A stretch of 64,000 nt of DNA, from contig NZ_NEGJ01000001.1 of the NCBI RefSeq assembly GCF_002135415.1, positions 124,001 through 188,000 of the forward strand. Direction: 5' to 3'. Position 1 is the first letter of the stretch, and each line of letters begins with the position of its first letter. Source of the DNA: Acinetobacter sp. ANC 3832. Its GTDB lineage: Bacteria; Pseudomonadota; Gammaproteobacteria; Pseudomonadales; Moraxellaceae. Made by a program: the position numbers and the translations under genes. The notes under the pieces were generated by a model that ran no database searches, was not told where the DNA came from, and saw nothing but the letters and a program-made list of their open reading frames with translations. Below are positions 41,150-51,180 of the stretch, piece after piece.

Positions 41150-41959
41150 TTAAACACTCTGCTTTTTAATTTTTTTTAAGAACATTTGACTAGTTTCTAT
41201 TTTAGTTTCAAATAGATTAAGAATTTTTATCAATCCTGATAATTTAGCTCTACCATAATTTCGTGAGTCAAAATCAGGTTTAACTGCACTAATATACTGT
41301 CCAACCATGCTTAAATTCGCCCAACCATTTTCATCAGCATTATCTTTTACTGCTTTATAAATTAAATTTAAAGTTGCTCGATCAATCAAATCAGGAGTAT
41401 TGATCTCTTCTTTGAGATTAGGACTAATTTTATTTTCAATTTGCTTATCTAAAACTGATGTTTTTTTCTGTGATGTGCTCAGTAATTCCTCATCCTCCTG
41501 TTGTTTAATATCAACAACATCTTCAATTAAATTTTCAACGTAAATAAATTTATCACAAGCTTTCTTAAAAGCTTCTGGTGTTTTTTTCTGTTCAAAACCA
41601 TAAACCATTAATCCACTTTCACGAATTCTTGAAGCTAAAGGCGTAAAATCACTGTCGCTTGATACAATGCAAAAACCATCTAGTGCCCCACTGTATAATA
41701 AATCCATAGCATTAATGATCAGAATCATATCTGTTGCATCTTTACCTTTCGTATAGGCAAATTGTTGTACAGGTGTTATTGCATGAGGAAGTAATACATC
41801 CCGCCAATTCTTTAAAGTATCACTACTCCAATCCCCATAAACCCTTTTAACACTCGCAATTCCATATTTAGCAACTTCCTCAAGTACTAATGAAATTGAA
41901 TTAATAGATGAGTTGTCTGCATCAATTAATACAGCTAGTTTTTTAGATTGATTTTCCAT
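41150..41959 (-). CDS. NYN (PIN-like) nuclease with OST-HTH/LOTUS domain
   Basis: A 269-residue protein. The N-terminal NYN domain shows the acidic cluster AVLIDADNSS (near 9-18), DATDMILIINAMDLL and IVSSDSDFTPLASRIRESG. The C-terminal part (about 185-260) fits an OST-HTH/LOTUS winged helix with IYKAVKDNADENGW and GRAKLSGLIKIL. These are LabA/DUF88-like putative RNases. The frame opens upstream with a TTG, but the ATG at 41959 (MENQSKK), just after GGGGG, is preferred. The next gene, a metalloprotease-like one, starts six bases on, so the two may be co-transcribed. Confidence 0.85.
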   Translation of the reverse strand: MENQSKKLAVLIDADNSSINSISLVLEEVAKYGIASVKRVYGDWSSDTLKNWRDVLLPHAITPVQQFAYTKGKDATDMILIINAMDLLYSGALDGFCIVSSDSDFTPLASRIRESGLMVYGFEQKKTPEAFKKACDKFIYVENLIEDVVDIKQQEDEELLSTSQKKTSVLDKQIENKISPNLKEEINTPDLIDRATLNLIYKAVKDNADENGWANLSMVGQYISAVKPDFDSRNYGRAKLSGLIKILNLFETKIETSQMFLKKIKKQSV

Positions 41960-42007
41960 TTTCCCCCACAAAAAATATTTCAAGTTCTTATATAAATAAT
42001 ATTGACA

Positions 42008-42033
42008 TAAAAAATGCCGACTTTCGCCAGCAT
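42008..42033 (-). terminator. Rho-independent terminator of topA
   Basis: ATGCTGGC-GAAA-GTCGGCAT on the minus strand forms an 8-bp stem (two G-U pairs) with a GAAA tetraloop, followed by TTTTTT. It starts 23 bases after the topA stop. Confidence 0.8.
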
Positions 42034-42055
42034 ATTTTAAATTAACTAAAGTAAA

Positions 42056-44698
42056 TTAAGCTTCGACCCATTTCCCATCTTGATAAACCATAGACCATTT
42101 GGTTTGTTTGCCTTCAGGCGTTTCAGAACCAATATACTGCACTTGATTTTTACGACTGAATTTCACCAATGTCGGATTCCCTTCTGGATCAACATCTGGC
42201 GCTTGCAAAATAAATTGGTACTTAGGATCAAGCTTATCTGCAACTGAACGAAGTTCTGCAACTTTAGGTGCACGTGTTTCACGAACTTTAGGAAACTTAC
42301 TGGCTGCAAGGAATAAACCTGCTGCACCATCACGCAGTACAAAGTAATCATCATGCTTCGTCGAGCGTAAATGTTCCATTTTGATCGGATCTACACGTGG
42401 AGGTGCAGGTTGACCACTCTTTAAAACTTTACGCGTATTGTCACAACTGGTACAAGCGAAGTACGGTCCAAAACGACCTGTCTTCAATTGCATTTCACCA
42501 TCACATTTATCACATGGAATACTTGGACCATCGTAACCTTTAATTTTGAACTCACCTTCTTCAAGTTCAAAACCATTACAGTCTGGGTTATTACCACAGA
42601 TATGTAATTTACGACCACCATCAATCACGTAACTGTCCATTGCAGTTTCACAAATTGGACAGCGTTTTTTCGACATTAAATCAGCAGTTTCTGCGCCATC
42701 ATCATCAGACAATGCTGCCAATGATTCAACTGGTGTGAGATTCAATGTGCCTTTGCAACGTTCTTTCGGCGGTAAGTTATAACCTGAGCATCCTAAGAAT
42801 ACACCAGTAGTACCTGTACGAATCTGCATTGGGCGTTCACATTCTTTACAATGCACTGCTTCAACTTCAACAGGCTGATTACGGCGCATGCCATTTTCAC
42901 CCTGTGCAGTCGTTAAACGTTTTTTGAAATCACCATAGAAATTATCGAGTAGCTCTTTCCAATTACGCTCGCCATCTGCCACTTTATCCAACTGACCTTC
43001 TAGATCTGCGGTAAAAGCGTAATTCATCAAATTATTGAAATTTTCATCTAAGCGATCTGTGACAATTTCGCCCATTTTCTCTGCAAAGAGACGACGATTA
43101 TCTAATTTCACATAACCACGATCTTGAATTGTCGAGATAATTGCAGCATAAGTCGAAGGACGACCAATCCCTTTTTTCTCTAATTCTTTCACCAATGATG
43201 CTTCAGTAAAACGCGCAGGCGGTTTTGTAAAGTGTTGTGATGGATCTAGTTTTTCAAGTTTCAGTACTTCACCAACTTTAACAGCAGGCAGTAAAATATC
43301 ATCATCCGCTTTGTTTGCACCGCGAACCTTAGTGAAACCATCAAAAACTAAAGTACGACCCTTCGCTTTCAACTCAATGCCATTGGCATCCACTAAAATA
43401 GTCGATGACAAATATTCTGCTGATGTCATTTGACAAGCCACAAACTGACGCCAAATCAAGTCATAAAGACGTTGTGCATCACGATCTACACCAACAAGTT
43501 GATCACCTTTCAGTGCTACATTGGATGGACGAATCGCTTCATGGGCTTCTTGCGCACCTGCTTTATTACCATAATGATTCGGTTTAGCAGGCAAATATTT
43601 TGCACCAAACTCAGATTCAATATGATCTCGTACCATACTCACAGCATCATTACTTAAGAATGTTGAGTCAGTACGCATATAAGTAATAAAACCAGCTTCA
43701 TACAAACGTTGTGCCATAGTCATGGTTTTCTTCACAGAAAAACCTAAACGCGTACTGGCTGCTTGTTGTAAAGTCGAGGTGATATATGGTGCGCTTGGAT
43801 TAACCTTGGTTGGTTTATCTTCACGTACCGATACTTTATATTCCGCATCATTTAGAATTTTCAATAAAGCATCTGTTTGTGCTTTATTTTGCAATTTTAA
43901 GGTTTTACCACCTTGTTTCACTGCTTCTAAACGAATGTCATCTTTTTTAGATTTAGTATCTGCAAAAACTTGCCAATATTCTTCAGGAACAAAAGCACGA
44001 ATCTCACGCTCACGTTCTACCACAAGTTTGGTTGCAACGGATTGAACACGACCTGCCGATAAACCACGGGCAATTTTTTCCCACAGCAATGGCGAAATCA
44101 TAAAGCCCACAATACGGTCTAGGAATCGACGCGCCTGCTGAGCATTGACTTTGTCTATATCTAAGCGTGAGGGATGCTTAAAGGCTTCTTGAATCGCATT
44201 TTTAGTGATTTCGTTGAAGACTACACGTTGATAACGTGATTCATCACCACCAATCACTTCTTTTAAATGCCAAGCAATCGCTTCCCCTTCACGGTCCATA
44301 TCCGTTGCGAGATAGATTTCATCAACTTGTGAAGCCAGCTTTTTCAGCTCCGCAACCACATGTTCTTTGCCTGGAAGCACCTCGTAATGTGCTTTCCAGT
44401 CATGTTCTGGGTCTACCCCCATGCGATTAACCAATGCAGACTGGGCTTTTTCAGCCTTTTGTTCGTCCGTCAATTTGATCCGCGTTGCGGGTTTTTTATC
44501 TGTACTTTTACTTGAACCACCTGTTGGTAAGTCACGTACATGACCGACCGATGATTTGACAATGTAATTCGGACCTAAATATTTATTGATGGTTTTCGCT
44601 TTTGCAGGCGACTCCACAATCACTAAGGCACGTTTTTTCCCAGCATCGGAAGAGTTTGCTGTAGTGCTTTTGGATGTGGACCGAGGAGCATTCGCCAT
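42056..44698 (-). CDS. topA: DNA topoisomerase I
   Basis: An 880-residue type IA topoisomerase that relaxes negative supercoils. An N-terminal TOPRIM domain ([19 protein letters not shown]) is followed by the active-site tyrosine in [10 protein letters not shown] and [17 protein letters not shown]. The C-terminal part has three zinc-finger-like units: [16 protein letters not shown] and [17 protein letters not shown] Ser/Thr-rich lead of about 20 residues precedes TOPRIM. A terminator follows the stop. Confidence 0.96.
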   Translation of the reverse strand: MANAPRSTSKSTTANSSDAGKKRALVIVESPAKAKTINKYLGPNYIVKSSVGHVRDLPTGGSSKSTDKKPATRIKLTDEQKAEKAQSALVNRMGVDPEHDWKAHYEVLPGKEHVVAELKKLASQVDEIYLATDMDREGEAIAWHLKEVIGGDESRYQRVVFNEITKNAIQEAFKHPSRLDIDKVNAQQARRFLDRIVGFMISPLLWEKIARGLSAGRVQSVATKLVVEREREIRAFVPEEYWQVFADTKSKKDDIRLEAVKQGGKTLKLQNKAQTDALLKILNDAEYKVSVREDKPTKVNPSAPYITSTLQQAASTRLGFSVKKTMTMAQRLYEAGFITYMRTDSTFLSNDAVSMVRDHIESEFGAKYLPAKPNHYGNKAGAQEAHEAIRPSNVALKGDQLVGVDRDAQRLYDLIWRQFVACQMTSAEYLSSTILVDANGIELKAKGRTLVFDGFTKVRGANKADDDILLPAVKVGEVLKLEKLDPSQHFTKPPARFTEASLVKELEKKGIGRPSTYAAIISTIQDRGYVKLDNRRLFAEKMGEIVTDRLDENFNNLMNYAFTADLEGQLDKVADGERNWKELLDNFYGDFKKRLTTAQGENGMRRNQPVEVEAVHCKECERPMQIRTGTTGVFLGCSGYNLPPKERCKGTLNLTPVESLAALSDDDGAETADLMSKKRCPICETAMDSYVIDGGRKLHICGNNPDCNGFELEEGEFKIKGYDGPSIPCDKCDGEMQLKTGRFGPYFACTSCDNTRKVLKSGQPAPPRVDPIKMEHLRSTKHDDYFVLRDGAAGLFLAASKFPKVRETRAPKVAELRSVADKLDPKYQFILQAPDVDPEGNPTLVKFSRKNQVQYIGSETPEGKQTKWSMVYQDGKWVEA

Positions 44699-44726
44699 AA
44701 TGAACCGTTATTCCTAATATAAAAAA

Positions 44727-45176
44727 TTAAATTTTAGCTAAAGAGAGTAAAAATGCTTTCATATCGTCAAGCTGGGTTGCTCTTAAATCGGATTCTTCAT
44801 CCCAATAAAGCCCCACACAGTTTGCCTGCATATCAATAGCATAAATCCCTTTTAATGCAATGGGAAAATCTTTAAATTTCTCATCACCCTGAACCAGAAT
44901 GAGTTTTTGATCTTCCACTCTTGCACGCATTAAAGGAAGACGAGCTTCTGGAATCAAGACACTATAATAAGCCACCATACTGGCACGATCTTCTGTTGCC
45001 ATTGGGATCTTTGTCCAATCTGGTGCAGCGATTAATCGTGGGTGCAAACTCATTTTTCGTGCTTTTTCACGCATTAGCCCCAATGCTTTTTCTCTTGGAC
45101 TTACACGTAAGCCAAAAATTGAGCCAAGTACAAAAATCACAATAATTACCGCAACCCAAACACCAGTATGTTCCAT
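44727..45176 (-). CDS. conserved hypothetical membrane-anchored protein
   Basis: A 149-residue protein with one N-terminal membrane segment (VWVAVIIVIFVLGSIFGL) followed by a cytoplasmic or periplasmic globular region (SPREKALGLMREKARKMSLH, LRATQLDDMKAFLLSLAKI). No family function is recognised. It begins about 28 bases upstream of topA's start on the same strand, so it may be co-transcribed with topA. Confidence 0.72.
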   Translation of the reverse strand: MEHTGVWVAVIIVIFVLGSIFGLRVSPREKALGLMREKARKMSLHPRLIAAPDWTKIPMATEDRASMVAYYSVLIPEARLPLMRARVEDQKLILVQGDEKFKDFPIALKGIYAIDMQANCVGLYWDEESDLRATQLDDMKAFLLSLAKI

Positions 45177-45394
45177 AGTTCACCTTTTTATTCCTATATT
45201 AGAGTTGCATAAGCTGAATATAAAACGCAAGATGAAAATGCAGATTGATGCGGAATATGCTTTTTTTCCTACAAAATGATACTTAAATTCTTTTTCATGA
45301 AACGATTTGTTCCTTTTATAAAATCAGTACACATGTTTTTTGTAACCAACTAAAGTATATAGCCATGCTATTTTTTACCTTGAAAAAGTGTAAA

Positions 45395-45431
45395 TAAAAA
45401 AGCCTCTATAGAAATATTTATATAGAGACTT
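45395..45431 (-). terminator. Rho-independent terminator of the PIN-like gene
   Basis: AAGTCTCTATA / TATAGAGGCTT on the minus strand (11 bp, one mismatch, 10-base loop) is followed by TTTTTT. It starts 31 bases after the stop. The 285 bases from 45177 to 45461 hold nothing else recognised. Confidence 0.8.
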
Positions 45432-45461
45432 AATTACGCTCTTTAAAAGAATAGGTTTCAA

Positions 45462-46478
45462 TTAATTTAAGAACATTTCATGACTATAAATAACAGCATG
45501 CCCATTCCAATAAATATAGCCTTTTTCGATGAGTTCTTTTAAGAGTAAACGTACATCTGATTTTGGAAACATCTCTTCTAGTAAATCACGCAACTCATAA
45601 ATATCTTTAGGTTTATCTGTTTTTAAAGCATTTAATCTATGGATGACTTCCATTTGTACAGGGTCAATTTTTTCAAAATTCTTAAACAATGATTTTTGAA
45701 TATCTTGAACTGATCCTTGCTCTGGATCCATCACGACATCTTGAGCATCTTCACGTAATTTCGACAGAATTGAATCAATCTGCTCAAGTTTTGATTCACT
45801 AGCCTCAAACGGTTCTGAATGCTTTGATTCTAAGTTTAACTGAATCCATTGTTTTAATACTTTTTTACGGAATGCCACTTTTTCATCATAACGTTTTACA
45901 ATTTTTAAATTGATTAACATTCCAACCAAATGCTGTGCTTTTTCAGGAACAACTTGCAAAATATTCGCAACGGAGTTTCTAAGCTTGACCACCGTATTCG
46001 GCTTACCTGTCATTTGCCCTAAAACATCACAGTACTTTTTAACCATTTGTAAATACGGCTTTTCTTTAATGGTTTCTAAAGTTGGAATTTTATGCTTTGA
46101 ATCCTGTTCAGTACTATCTTTCTGAATTTGGATTAAGCTGCAATTTAACTCAGAACTAGTGAGCATTTGTACCAACATGTCACTACTCTGCATTGCAGAG
46201 ATAACTTCAATATGGGTATCAGGTTCAAGTAAAGCTAAAAGTTGCCCGACAATCACGGCATATTCAAATTCTTTTTCAATTGCCGTCGGAGTATCTAAAA
46301 TAATTAAGTTTCCACTGCTGATCCAACTTGCCAATTCAGTTAAATCTTCAAGTGAATATTCAAATTGCCCTTCGCAATTAAACAGATAGAGCGCTGGATA
46401 ATGTTCAATAATATCCCGCAACATTTTTGCTGATGGCATATTATTTTCAAGATCGAGTAAAACGACTTTATTGTTCAT
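45462..46478 (-). CDS. PIN-like domain protein with C-terminal winged-helix region
   Basis: A 338-residue protein. The N-terminus KVVLLDLENNMPSAKMLRDI has the acidic first strand of PIN-like domains, and the central region has LIILDTPTAIEKEFEYAVIV. The C-terminal part (about 255-338) looks like a winged helix (VIHRLNALKTDKPKDIYELR, VRLLLKELIEKGYIYWNG). Such proteins are probably nucleases or nucleic-acid-binding. The ATG at 46478 is preferred to a TTG two codons earlier. It stands alone and no toxin-antitoxin partner is next to it. Confidence 0.65.
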   Translation of the reverse strand: MNNKVVLLDLENNMPSAKMLRDIIEHYPALYLFNCEGQFEYSLEDLTELASWISSGNLIILDTPTAIEKEFEYAVIVGQLLALLEPDTHIEVISAMQSSDMLVQMLTSSELNCSLIQIQKDSTEQDSKHKIPTLETIKEKPYLQMVKKYCDVLGQMTGKPNTVVKLRNSVANILQVVPEKAQHLVGMLINLKIVKRYDEKVAFRKKVLKQWIQLNLESKHSEPFEASESKLEQIDSILSKLREDAQDVVMDPEQGSVQDIQKSLFKNFEKIDPVQMEVIHRLNALKTDKPKDIYELRDLLEEMFPKSDVRLLLKELIEKGYIYWNGHAVIYSHEMFLN

Positions 46479-46671
46479 GGTCAAAATGAAGGTACTTGAA
46501 TTGAAAAGGATGCATTACAACGAGCTTTATGAAAAAGGTCAAATAAAATCAACAAATAGATGTAAACATTTTATTGGCAGAATCACATCCTTTTCGTTGA
46601 AAAAATTCAAAACAACGCTTTAAATCAAATCCAACACATTCAATATTTATTCAAAAGGTATGAATGATTGA

Positions 46672-46917
46672 TCAATAATGTGGTGGGCGATCAGACATTG
46701 GGTCAAAAGAAGCAATTCCGTCAGATAAATCTGAAGATTCTATTCTTTGGTATAAAAACTGCATTTGTTTCTTTAAATCAACCAGTTCAGCATTTTGACG
46801 TGCAACTTGCTCATTTAATTGTTCAACTAAATCATCTAAAAATGCAATTCGGACTTGCAAATCTTCTATGGGTGCGGAAAATGACGCCTGATCATTAAGA
46901 TTTTTTTGTTTAGTCAT
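46672..46917 (-). CDS. slyX: SlyX family protein
   Basis: An 81-residue, largely coiled-coil protein with heptad-like EDLQVRIAFLDDLVEQLNEQ and the conserved C-terminal RPPHY. SlyX is a small conserved gammaproteobacterial protein of unknown function. It is divergent from the uup gene with only 38 bases between starts, so their promoters must overlap. Confidence 0.92.
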   Translation of the reverse strand: MTKQKNLNDQASFSAPIEDLQVRIAFLDDLVEQLNEQVARQNAELVDLKKQMQFLYQRIESSDLSDGIASFDPMSDRPPHY

Positions 46918-46955
46918 TTTAAGTCCTCATTTGGGATTTCAGGAAACACTATACT

Positions 46956-48851
46956 ATGGCCTATATTACATTAAGGGATGTCCAACTCGCGTTTGGCGGA
47001 CCTTCCCTGCTCGATGGCGCAAACTTCAATTTAGAACGTGGCGAACGAGTCTGTCTAATTGGCCGTAACGGTGAAGGTAAGTCTACTTTACTCAAGCTAA
47101 TTGAAGGAAGCTTACTGCCTGATCGCGGTGAGGTTGCGTTACAAAATGGCATTACCATCTCTATGCTTGCTCAGGATGTTCCAATGGACTCTGGCAAAGT
47201 TGCAGACATCGTCGCTGATGGCGCAGGAGAAGCTGCTCAAGTGCTTAGAGAATACCATGAAGCTAGTGATGCATGTGTATTAGGTGATATGGAAGCCTGT
47301 GATCGCATGGGTGAGCTACAGCACAAGCTTGATCAACTTGATGGCTGGGCACTTGAAACTAAAGTAAATTCTATTCTCAGCAAAATGGGGTTAGATCCTG
47401 ATGCTGATTTAGCAGATTTATCGGGTGGTCGTAAACGTCGTGTACTTTTAGCACGCGCTTTGTTGACTCAACCAGATGTACTGTTACTTGACGAACCGAC
47501 GAACCATTTGGATGTTGAAAGTATTGAATGGTTAGAAAAATTCTTATTGGATCAAAACAACCTTACCTTACTGTTTATTTCACATGACCGTTCATTTGTG
47601 GACAGCATTGCGACACGTATTGTTGAATTAGACCGTGGTACTTTGCGTAGCTATGAAGGTAACTATTCACGTTACCTTGAATTAAAAGCGATGCAGATGG
47701 AAGCGGAAGAAAAGCAAAATGCGTTGTTTGATAAAAAATTAGCTGAAGAAGAGGTCTGGATTCGTCAGGGCATTAAAGCACGTCGTACGCGTAACGAAGG
47801 TCGTGTTCGTGCATTGAAAGATTTACGTGAAGAATCAAAAGCACGTCGTTCACAGCAAGGCAAAGTCAGCATGGCAACGCAAGATGCCAATCGTTCAGGT
47901 AAATTGGTCTTCGATATCGAAAACCTCAGTGTTGCCTTTGGCGACCAAGAGCCAATTATCAAAGATTTCTCTGCATTGGTACTTCGTGGCGACCGTATTG
48001 GTTTAGTGGGCGATAACGGTGTCGGTAAAACCACACTTGTAAAAGCTATTCTAGGTGAGCTTGAACATAGCGGTTCTGTGAAAACAGGTACACAGCTTGA
48101 AGTGGCTTATTTCGACCAATTACGTAATGCGCTTGATCTCGAAAAATCAGTCAAAGATAATATTTCTGAAGGTTCTGACTTTGTTGATGTCAATGGTGGT
48201 CGTCGCCATATTTACAGCTATCTTCAAGATTTCTTGTTCTCACCTGAACGAGCGCGTACACCTGTAAAAGCATTGTCTGGTGGTGAGCGTAACCGTATTC
48301 TCTTGGCAAAATTATTGCTTAAACCATCGAATCTCATTGTGATGGATGAGCCAACCAATGACTTGGATATGGTGACGTTAGAGCTATTAGAGGAAATGTT
48401 AGGTGGTTACACAGGTACATTACTTTTAATCTCACATGACCGTGCATTTATGGATAATGTCGTGACATCAACTTGGGTCTTTGATGGTAAAGGTCATATT
48501 GATGAGTACATCGGTGGTTATCAGGACTACTTAGAACAACGTCCTGATCAAACTGCTGTGGGTCAAAAAGGTGATGTTAAAAAAGCCATAGCAAAAGCTG
48601 AAGCCGCTGCTGCACCTAAAAAAGTAAAGTTGAGCTATAAAGATCAGCGTGCATTAGAACAATTGCCTGCTGAAATGGAAACGCTTGAAAAAGAACAAGC
48701 CGATATTAATGCCAAACTTGCAGATGGTTCATTGTTTGTATCTGACTCAGATACAGCCATGAAACTTTCAGCACGTTTAACAGAAATTGATGATCAGTTA
48801 CTTGAAAAAATGGAACGTTGGGAAGCTTTAGAAGCAATGACCAAAGGCTAA
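46956..48851 (+). CDS. uup: ABC-F family ATPase Uup
   Basis: A 631-residue soluble ABC-F protein with two ATPase domains: Walker A GRNGEGKST (about 36-44) with LSGGRKRR and LLLDEPTNHLDVESIEWLE, then GDNGVGKTT with LSGGERNR and IVMDEPTNDLDM. A linker between domains and a C-terminal coiled coil (KDQRALEQLPAEMETLEKEQ) are typical of Uup, which affects transposon excision and ribosome function. No transmembrane permease is encoded nearby. A terminator follows at 48877. Confidence 0.93.
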   Translation: MAYITLRDVQLAFGGPSLLDGANFNLERGERVCLIGRNGEGKSTLLKLIEGSLLPDRGEVALQNGITISMLAQDVPMDSGKVADIVADGAGEAAQVLREYHEASDACVLGDMEACDRMGELQHKLDQLDGWALETKVNSILSKMGLDPDADLADLSGGRKRRVLLARALLTQPDVLLLDEPTNHLDVESIEWLEKFLLDQNNLTLLFISHDRSFVDSIATRIVELDRGTLRSYEGNYSRYLELKAMQMEAEEKQNALFDKKLAEEEVWIRQGIKARRTRNEGRVRALKDLREESKARRSQQGKVSMATQDANRSGKLVFDIENLSVAFGDQEPIIKDFSALVLRGDRIGLVGDNGVGKTTLVKAILGELEHSGSVKTGTQLEVAYFDQLRNALDLEKSVKDNISEGSDFVDVNGGRRHIYSYLQDFLFSPERARTPVKALSGGERNRILLAKLLLKPSNLIVMDEPTNDLDMVTLELLEEMLGGYTGTLLLISHDRAFMDNVVTSTWVFDGKGHIDEYIGGYQDYLEQRPDQTAVGQKGDVKKAIAKAEAAAAPKKVKLSYKDQRALEQLPAEMETLEKEQADINAKLADGSLFVSDSDTAMKLSARLTEIDDQLLEKMERWEALEAMTKG

Positions 48852-48876
48852 TTCCTAAACATTTGTCTGTTTTAAT

Positions 48877-48906
48877 AAAAAACTCCGTATTCGTACGGAG
48901 TTTTTT
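48877..48906 (+). terminator. Rho-independent terminator of uup
   Basis: AAAAAACTCCGTA / TACGGAGTTTTTT, a 13-bp stem with a short loop, starts 25 bases after the uup stop and ends in T residues on the plus strand. Confidence 0.9.
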
Positions 48907-49132
48907 ATTTGCTCTGAGCTATTACCACACTAAAGTAAAATCATGAGTAAATACTGCATTAAAGCTCCCTATTTAAGGGCACAATGAGTTTAAAGTTGGC
49001 ATCATGTCTATTTATTTCCTCTGTGTATCATTTTCTAAATTGACCATTCAAATAGATGATGCAAATCAATATTAAAATTTTTATGAAATAAAATCATGTT
49101 ATTAGAAGAAATTAATAGCGATAAATAAAATT

Positions 49133-49148
49133 TGGCACTCATCTTGCT
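49133..49148 (+). promoter_or_regulatory. sigma-54 (-24/-12) promoter of the NCS1 permease
   Basis: TGGCACTCATCTTGCT matches the sigma-54 consensus TGGCACRNNNNTTGCW at all fixed positions except the R, with the invariant GG and GC exactly 10 bases apart. Transcription would start near 49160, about 30 bases before the ATG at 49189. Such promoters need an enhancer-binding activator such as NtrC. No clear NtrC dyad was found in the 220 bases upstream. Confidence 0.8.
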
Positions 49149-49188
49149 ACCTGCAATACAAACACAAATAAAAAAAGGAATGTTTGTT

Positions 49189-50799
49189 ATGCATAACTCA
49201 TCCACCACAGATACTCTAGAAGATAAAGTATCATCTACTGCAGCAAATGAAACGCTAGAAGACTACACTTTACGTTATGCACCGCATAGTTTTAGACGTT
49301 GGAGTCCAAGAGTCGTTGCCATTACTGCCCTTGGTGGAATTGCTTATTTGGCTGACTTTTCTATTGGTGCAAGTATTGGCATGGCGTATGGCACAACAAA
49401 TGCTATTTTAGCTATTCTATTCGCAGCTATTGTTATCTTTCTCACAGGCATACCTGTTTCCTATTATGCAGCACGTTATAATATTGATTTAGATTTAATT
49501 ACTCGTGGTGCGGGCTTCGGTTATTTCGGCTCAGTTTTAACCAGTATTATTTTTGCCAGTTTTACCTTCATTTTTTTCGCACTTGAAGGTTCTATCATGG
49601 CTCAGGGGTTATTACTTGGCTTAGGTATACCTCTTTGGGCCGGTTATCTTATTTCAACCATTATGGTTATTCCATTGGTGATCTACGGTATGAAAGCCTT
49701 AAGTAAATTACAGGTTTGGACAACTCCAGTGTGGTTAATCCTCATGGTTGCACCTGTTGCATATTTAATTCATCAAGAACCTAATTTAGTGGGTCAATTT
49801 AGTTCTTTCAGTGGTAATGAAGGATTCAAGCCTTTTGATATGGCTGCCATCATGCTGGGTGCGGGTGTATGTTTATCTTTAATCATGCAAATTGGTGAGC
49901 AAATAGATTATTTGCGCTTTATGCCTGCAAAAACAAAAGAAAATAATAAATCATGGTGGATTGCAGTTATCTCTGCAGGTCCAGGTTGGGTCATTTTAGG
50001 TGCAATTAAGCAAATTATTGGGGCATTTCTCGGTTTCTATTTACTGACCAAAATTCCAGGTGTGAATACAACAGAACCTGTACAACAGTTCAATGCTGCA
50101 TTTCATGACATGTTGCCAGGGTGGATTGCGTTAAGTTTAGCCGTTATTCTTGTTGTTATTTCACAAATTAAAATTAATGTCACCAATGCTTATTCAGGCT
50201 CACTGGCTTGGACAAGTGCCTATACTCGTATCAGTAAGCATTACCCAGGACGAATTGTTTTTGTCATCGTTAACCTCGCAATCGCACTTGCCCTTATGGA
50301 AGGCAATATGTTTGCAATGCTTGGGAAAATTTTAGGATTTTATTCAAATTTTGCTATCGCATGGGTTGTCGTTGTTGCAACAGATATCGCCATCAATAAA
50401 TATGTCTTAAAACTTTCACCGAAAGAACCTGAGTATCGTCGTGAGATGTTATACGACATTAATCCAGTCGGCATGGTGTCTTTCATCGCTGCGGCAGGGC
50501 TTTCAATTGCTGCATTTTTTGGACTCTTTGGTAGCTTCGCGGCTGCTTATTCACCATTAATAGCACTCACCGTTGCTTTTGTTCTTACACCTGTAATGGG
50601 CATCATAACCAAAGGAAAATATTATATTAAGAAAGATAACGATGGTATTAAAGAGCCTCGATATGATGCAGAAGGTACACCCGTTGCAACGGTTTATCAT
50701 TGCGTATCTTGCGATCAAGATTATGAGCGTCCTGATGTGATGTACTCACACCAACATAGTGGCGTAATCTGTTCATTATGCAAAACTCTTGAAAAATAA
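49189..50799 (+). CDS. NCS1-family purine/pyrimidine (or allantoin-type) permease with zinc-ribbon tail
   Basis: A 536-residue transporter with about 12 membrane segments, of the nucleobase:cation symporter-1 family (cytosine, uracil, hydantoin, allantoin; the substrate cannot be set here). Family-like patches include GGIAYLADFSIGASIGMAYG and the first-half GAGFGYFGS. The cytoplasmic tail is unusual: after the last helix it carries C505-x2-C508 and C528-x2-C531 (CVSC and CSLC), a likely zinc ribbon. The frame opens at 49132, but AAGGA nine bases before ATG 49189 and the sigma-54 start near 49160 fix the later start. A terminator follows. Confidence 0.88.
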   Translation: MHNSSTTDTLEDKVSSTAANETLEDYTLRYAPHSFRRWSPRVVAITALGGIAYLADFSIGASIGMAYGTTNAILAILFAAIVIFLTGIPVSYYAARYNIDLDLITRGAGFGYFGSVLTSIIFASFTFIFFALEGSIMAQGLLLGLGIPLWAGYLISTIMVIPLVIYGMKALSKLQVWTTPVWLILMVAPVAYLIHQEPNLVGQFSSFSGNEGFKPFDMAAIMLGAGVCLSLIMQIGEQIDYLRFMPAKTKENNKSWWIAVISAGPGWVILGAIKQIIGAFLGFYLLTKIPGVNTTEPVQQFNAAFHDMLPGWIALSLAVILVVISQIKINVTNAYSGSLAWTSAYTRISKHYPGRIVFVIVNLAIALALMEGNMFAMLGKILGFYSNFAIAWVVVVATDIAINKYVLKLSPKEPEYRREMLYDINPVGMVSFIAAAGLSIAAFFGLFGSFAAAYSPLIALTVAFVLTPVMGIITKGKYYIKKDNDGIKEPRYDAEGTPVATVYHCVSCDQDYERPDVMYSHQHSGVICSLCKTLEK

Positions 50800-50863
50800 G
50801 AAGAATGCGATAGAGGAATAAATAAAAATAGATCACAATTATCATCAAGGCATCATAAAATTT

Positions 50864-50889
50864 AAAGCTCCTACATGGAGCTTTTTTTT
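50864..50889 (+). terminator. Rho-independent terminator of the NCS1 permease gene
   Basis: AAAGCTCC-TACAT-GGAGCTTT, an 8-bp stem with a 5-base loop, is followed by a run of T on the plus strand. It begins 65 bases after the stop. From here to the ureJ terminator (51112) no gene was recognised. Confidence 0.88.
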
Positions 50890-51111
50890 ATACGTGGATT
50901 CAAAAATCAAATACCAGTATGCATATCATTTGATCTATTCATCTTTAAATAATGCTTTTATATCAAACATTTAAATCTTGTATTAACACGACAAAATAAA
51001 GAACCTGTTCATACTGAGGGAGAGATCTTAATGTCTTGAATCAAAATATTGCATCATTGTTTCAAACAAAATGATTACACATTACCAATCTTCAACATCA
51101 ATACTCAAAAC

Positions 51112-51146
51112 AAAAAAATAGTCTCATACACGTATCAGACTATTTT
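51112..51146 (-). terminator. Rho-independent terminator of the urease operon
   Basis: AAAATAGTCT / AGACTATTTT, a 10-bp stem with a 12-base loop, starts 35 bases after the ureJ stop and has seven T residues following on the minus strand. Confidence 0.85.
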
Positions 51147-51180
51147 AAAATTCACATTATTAAAACTCTGGAATAATGAC

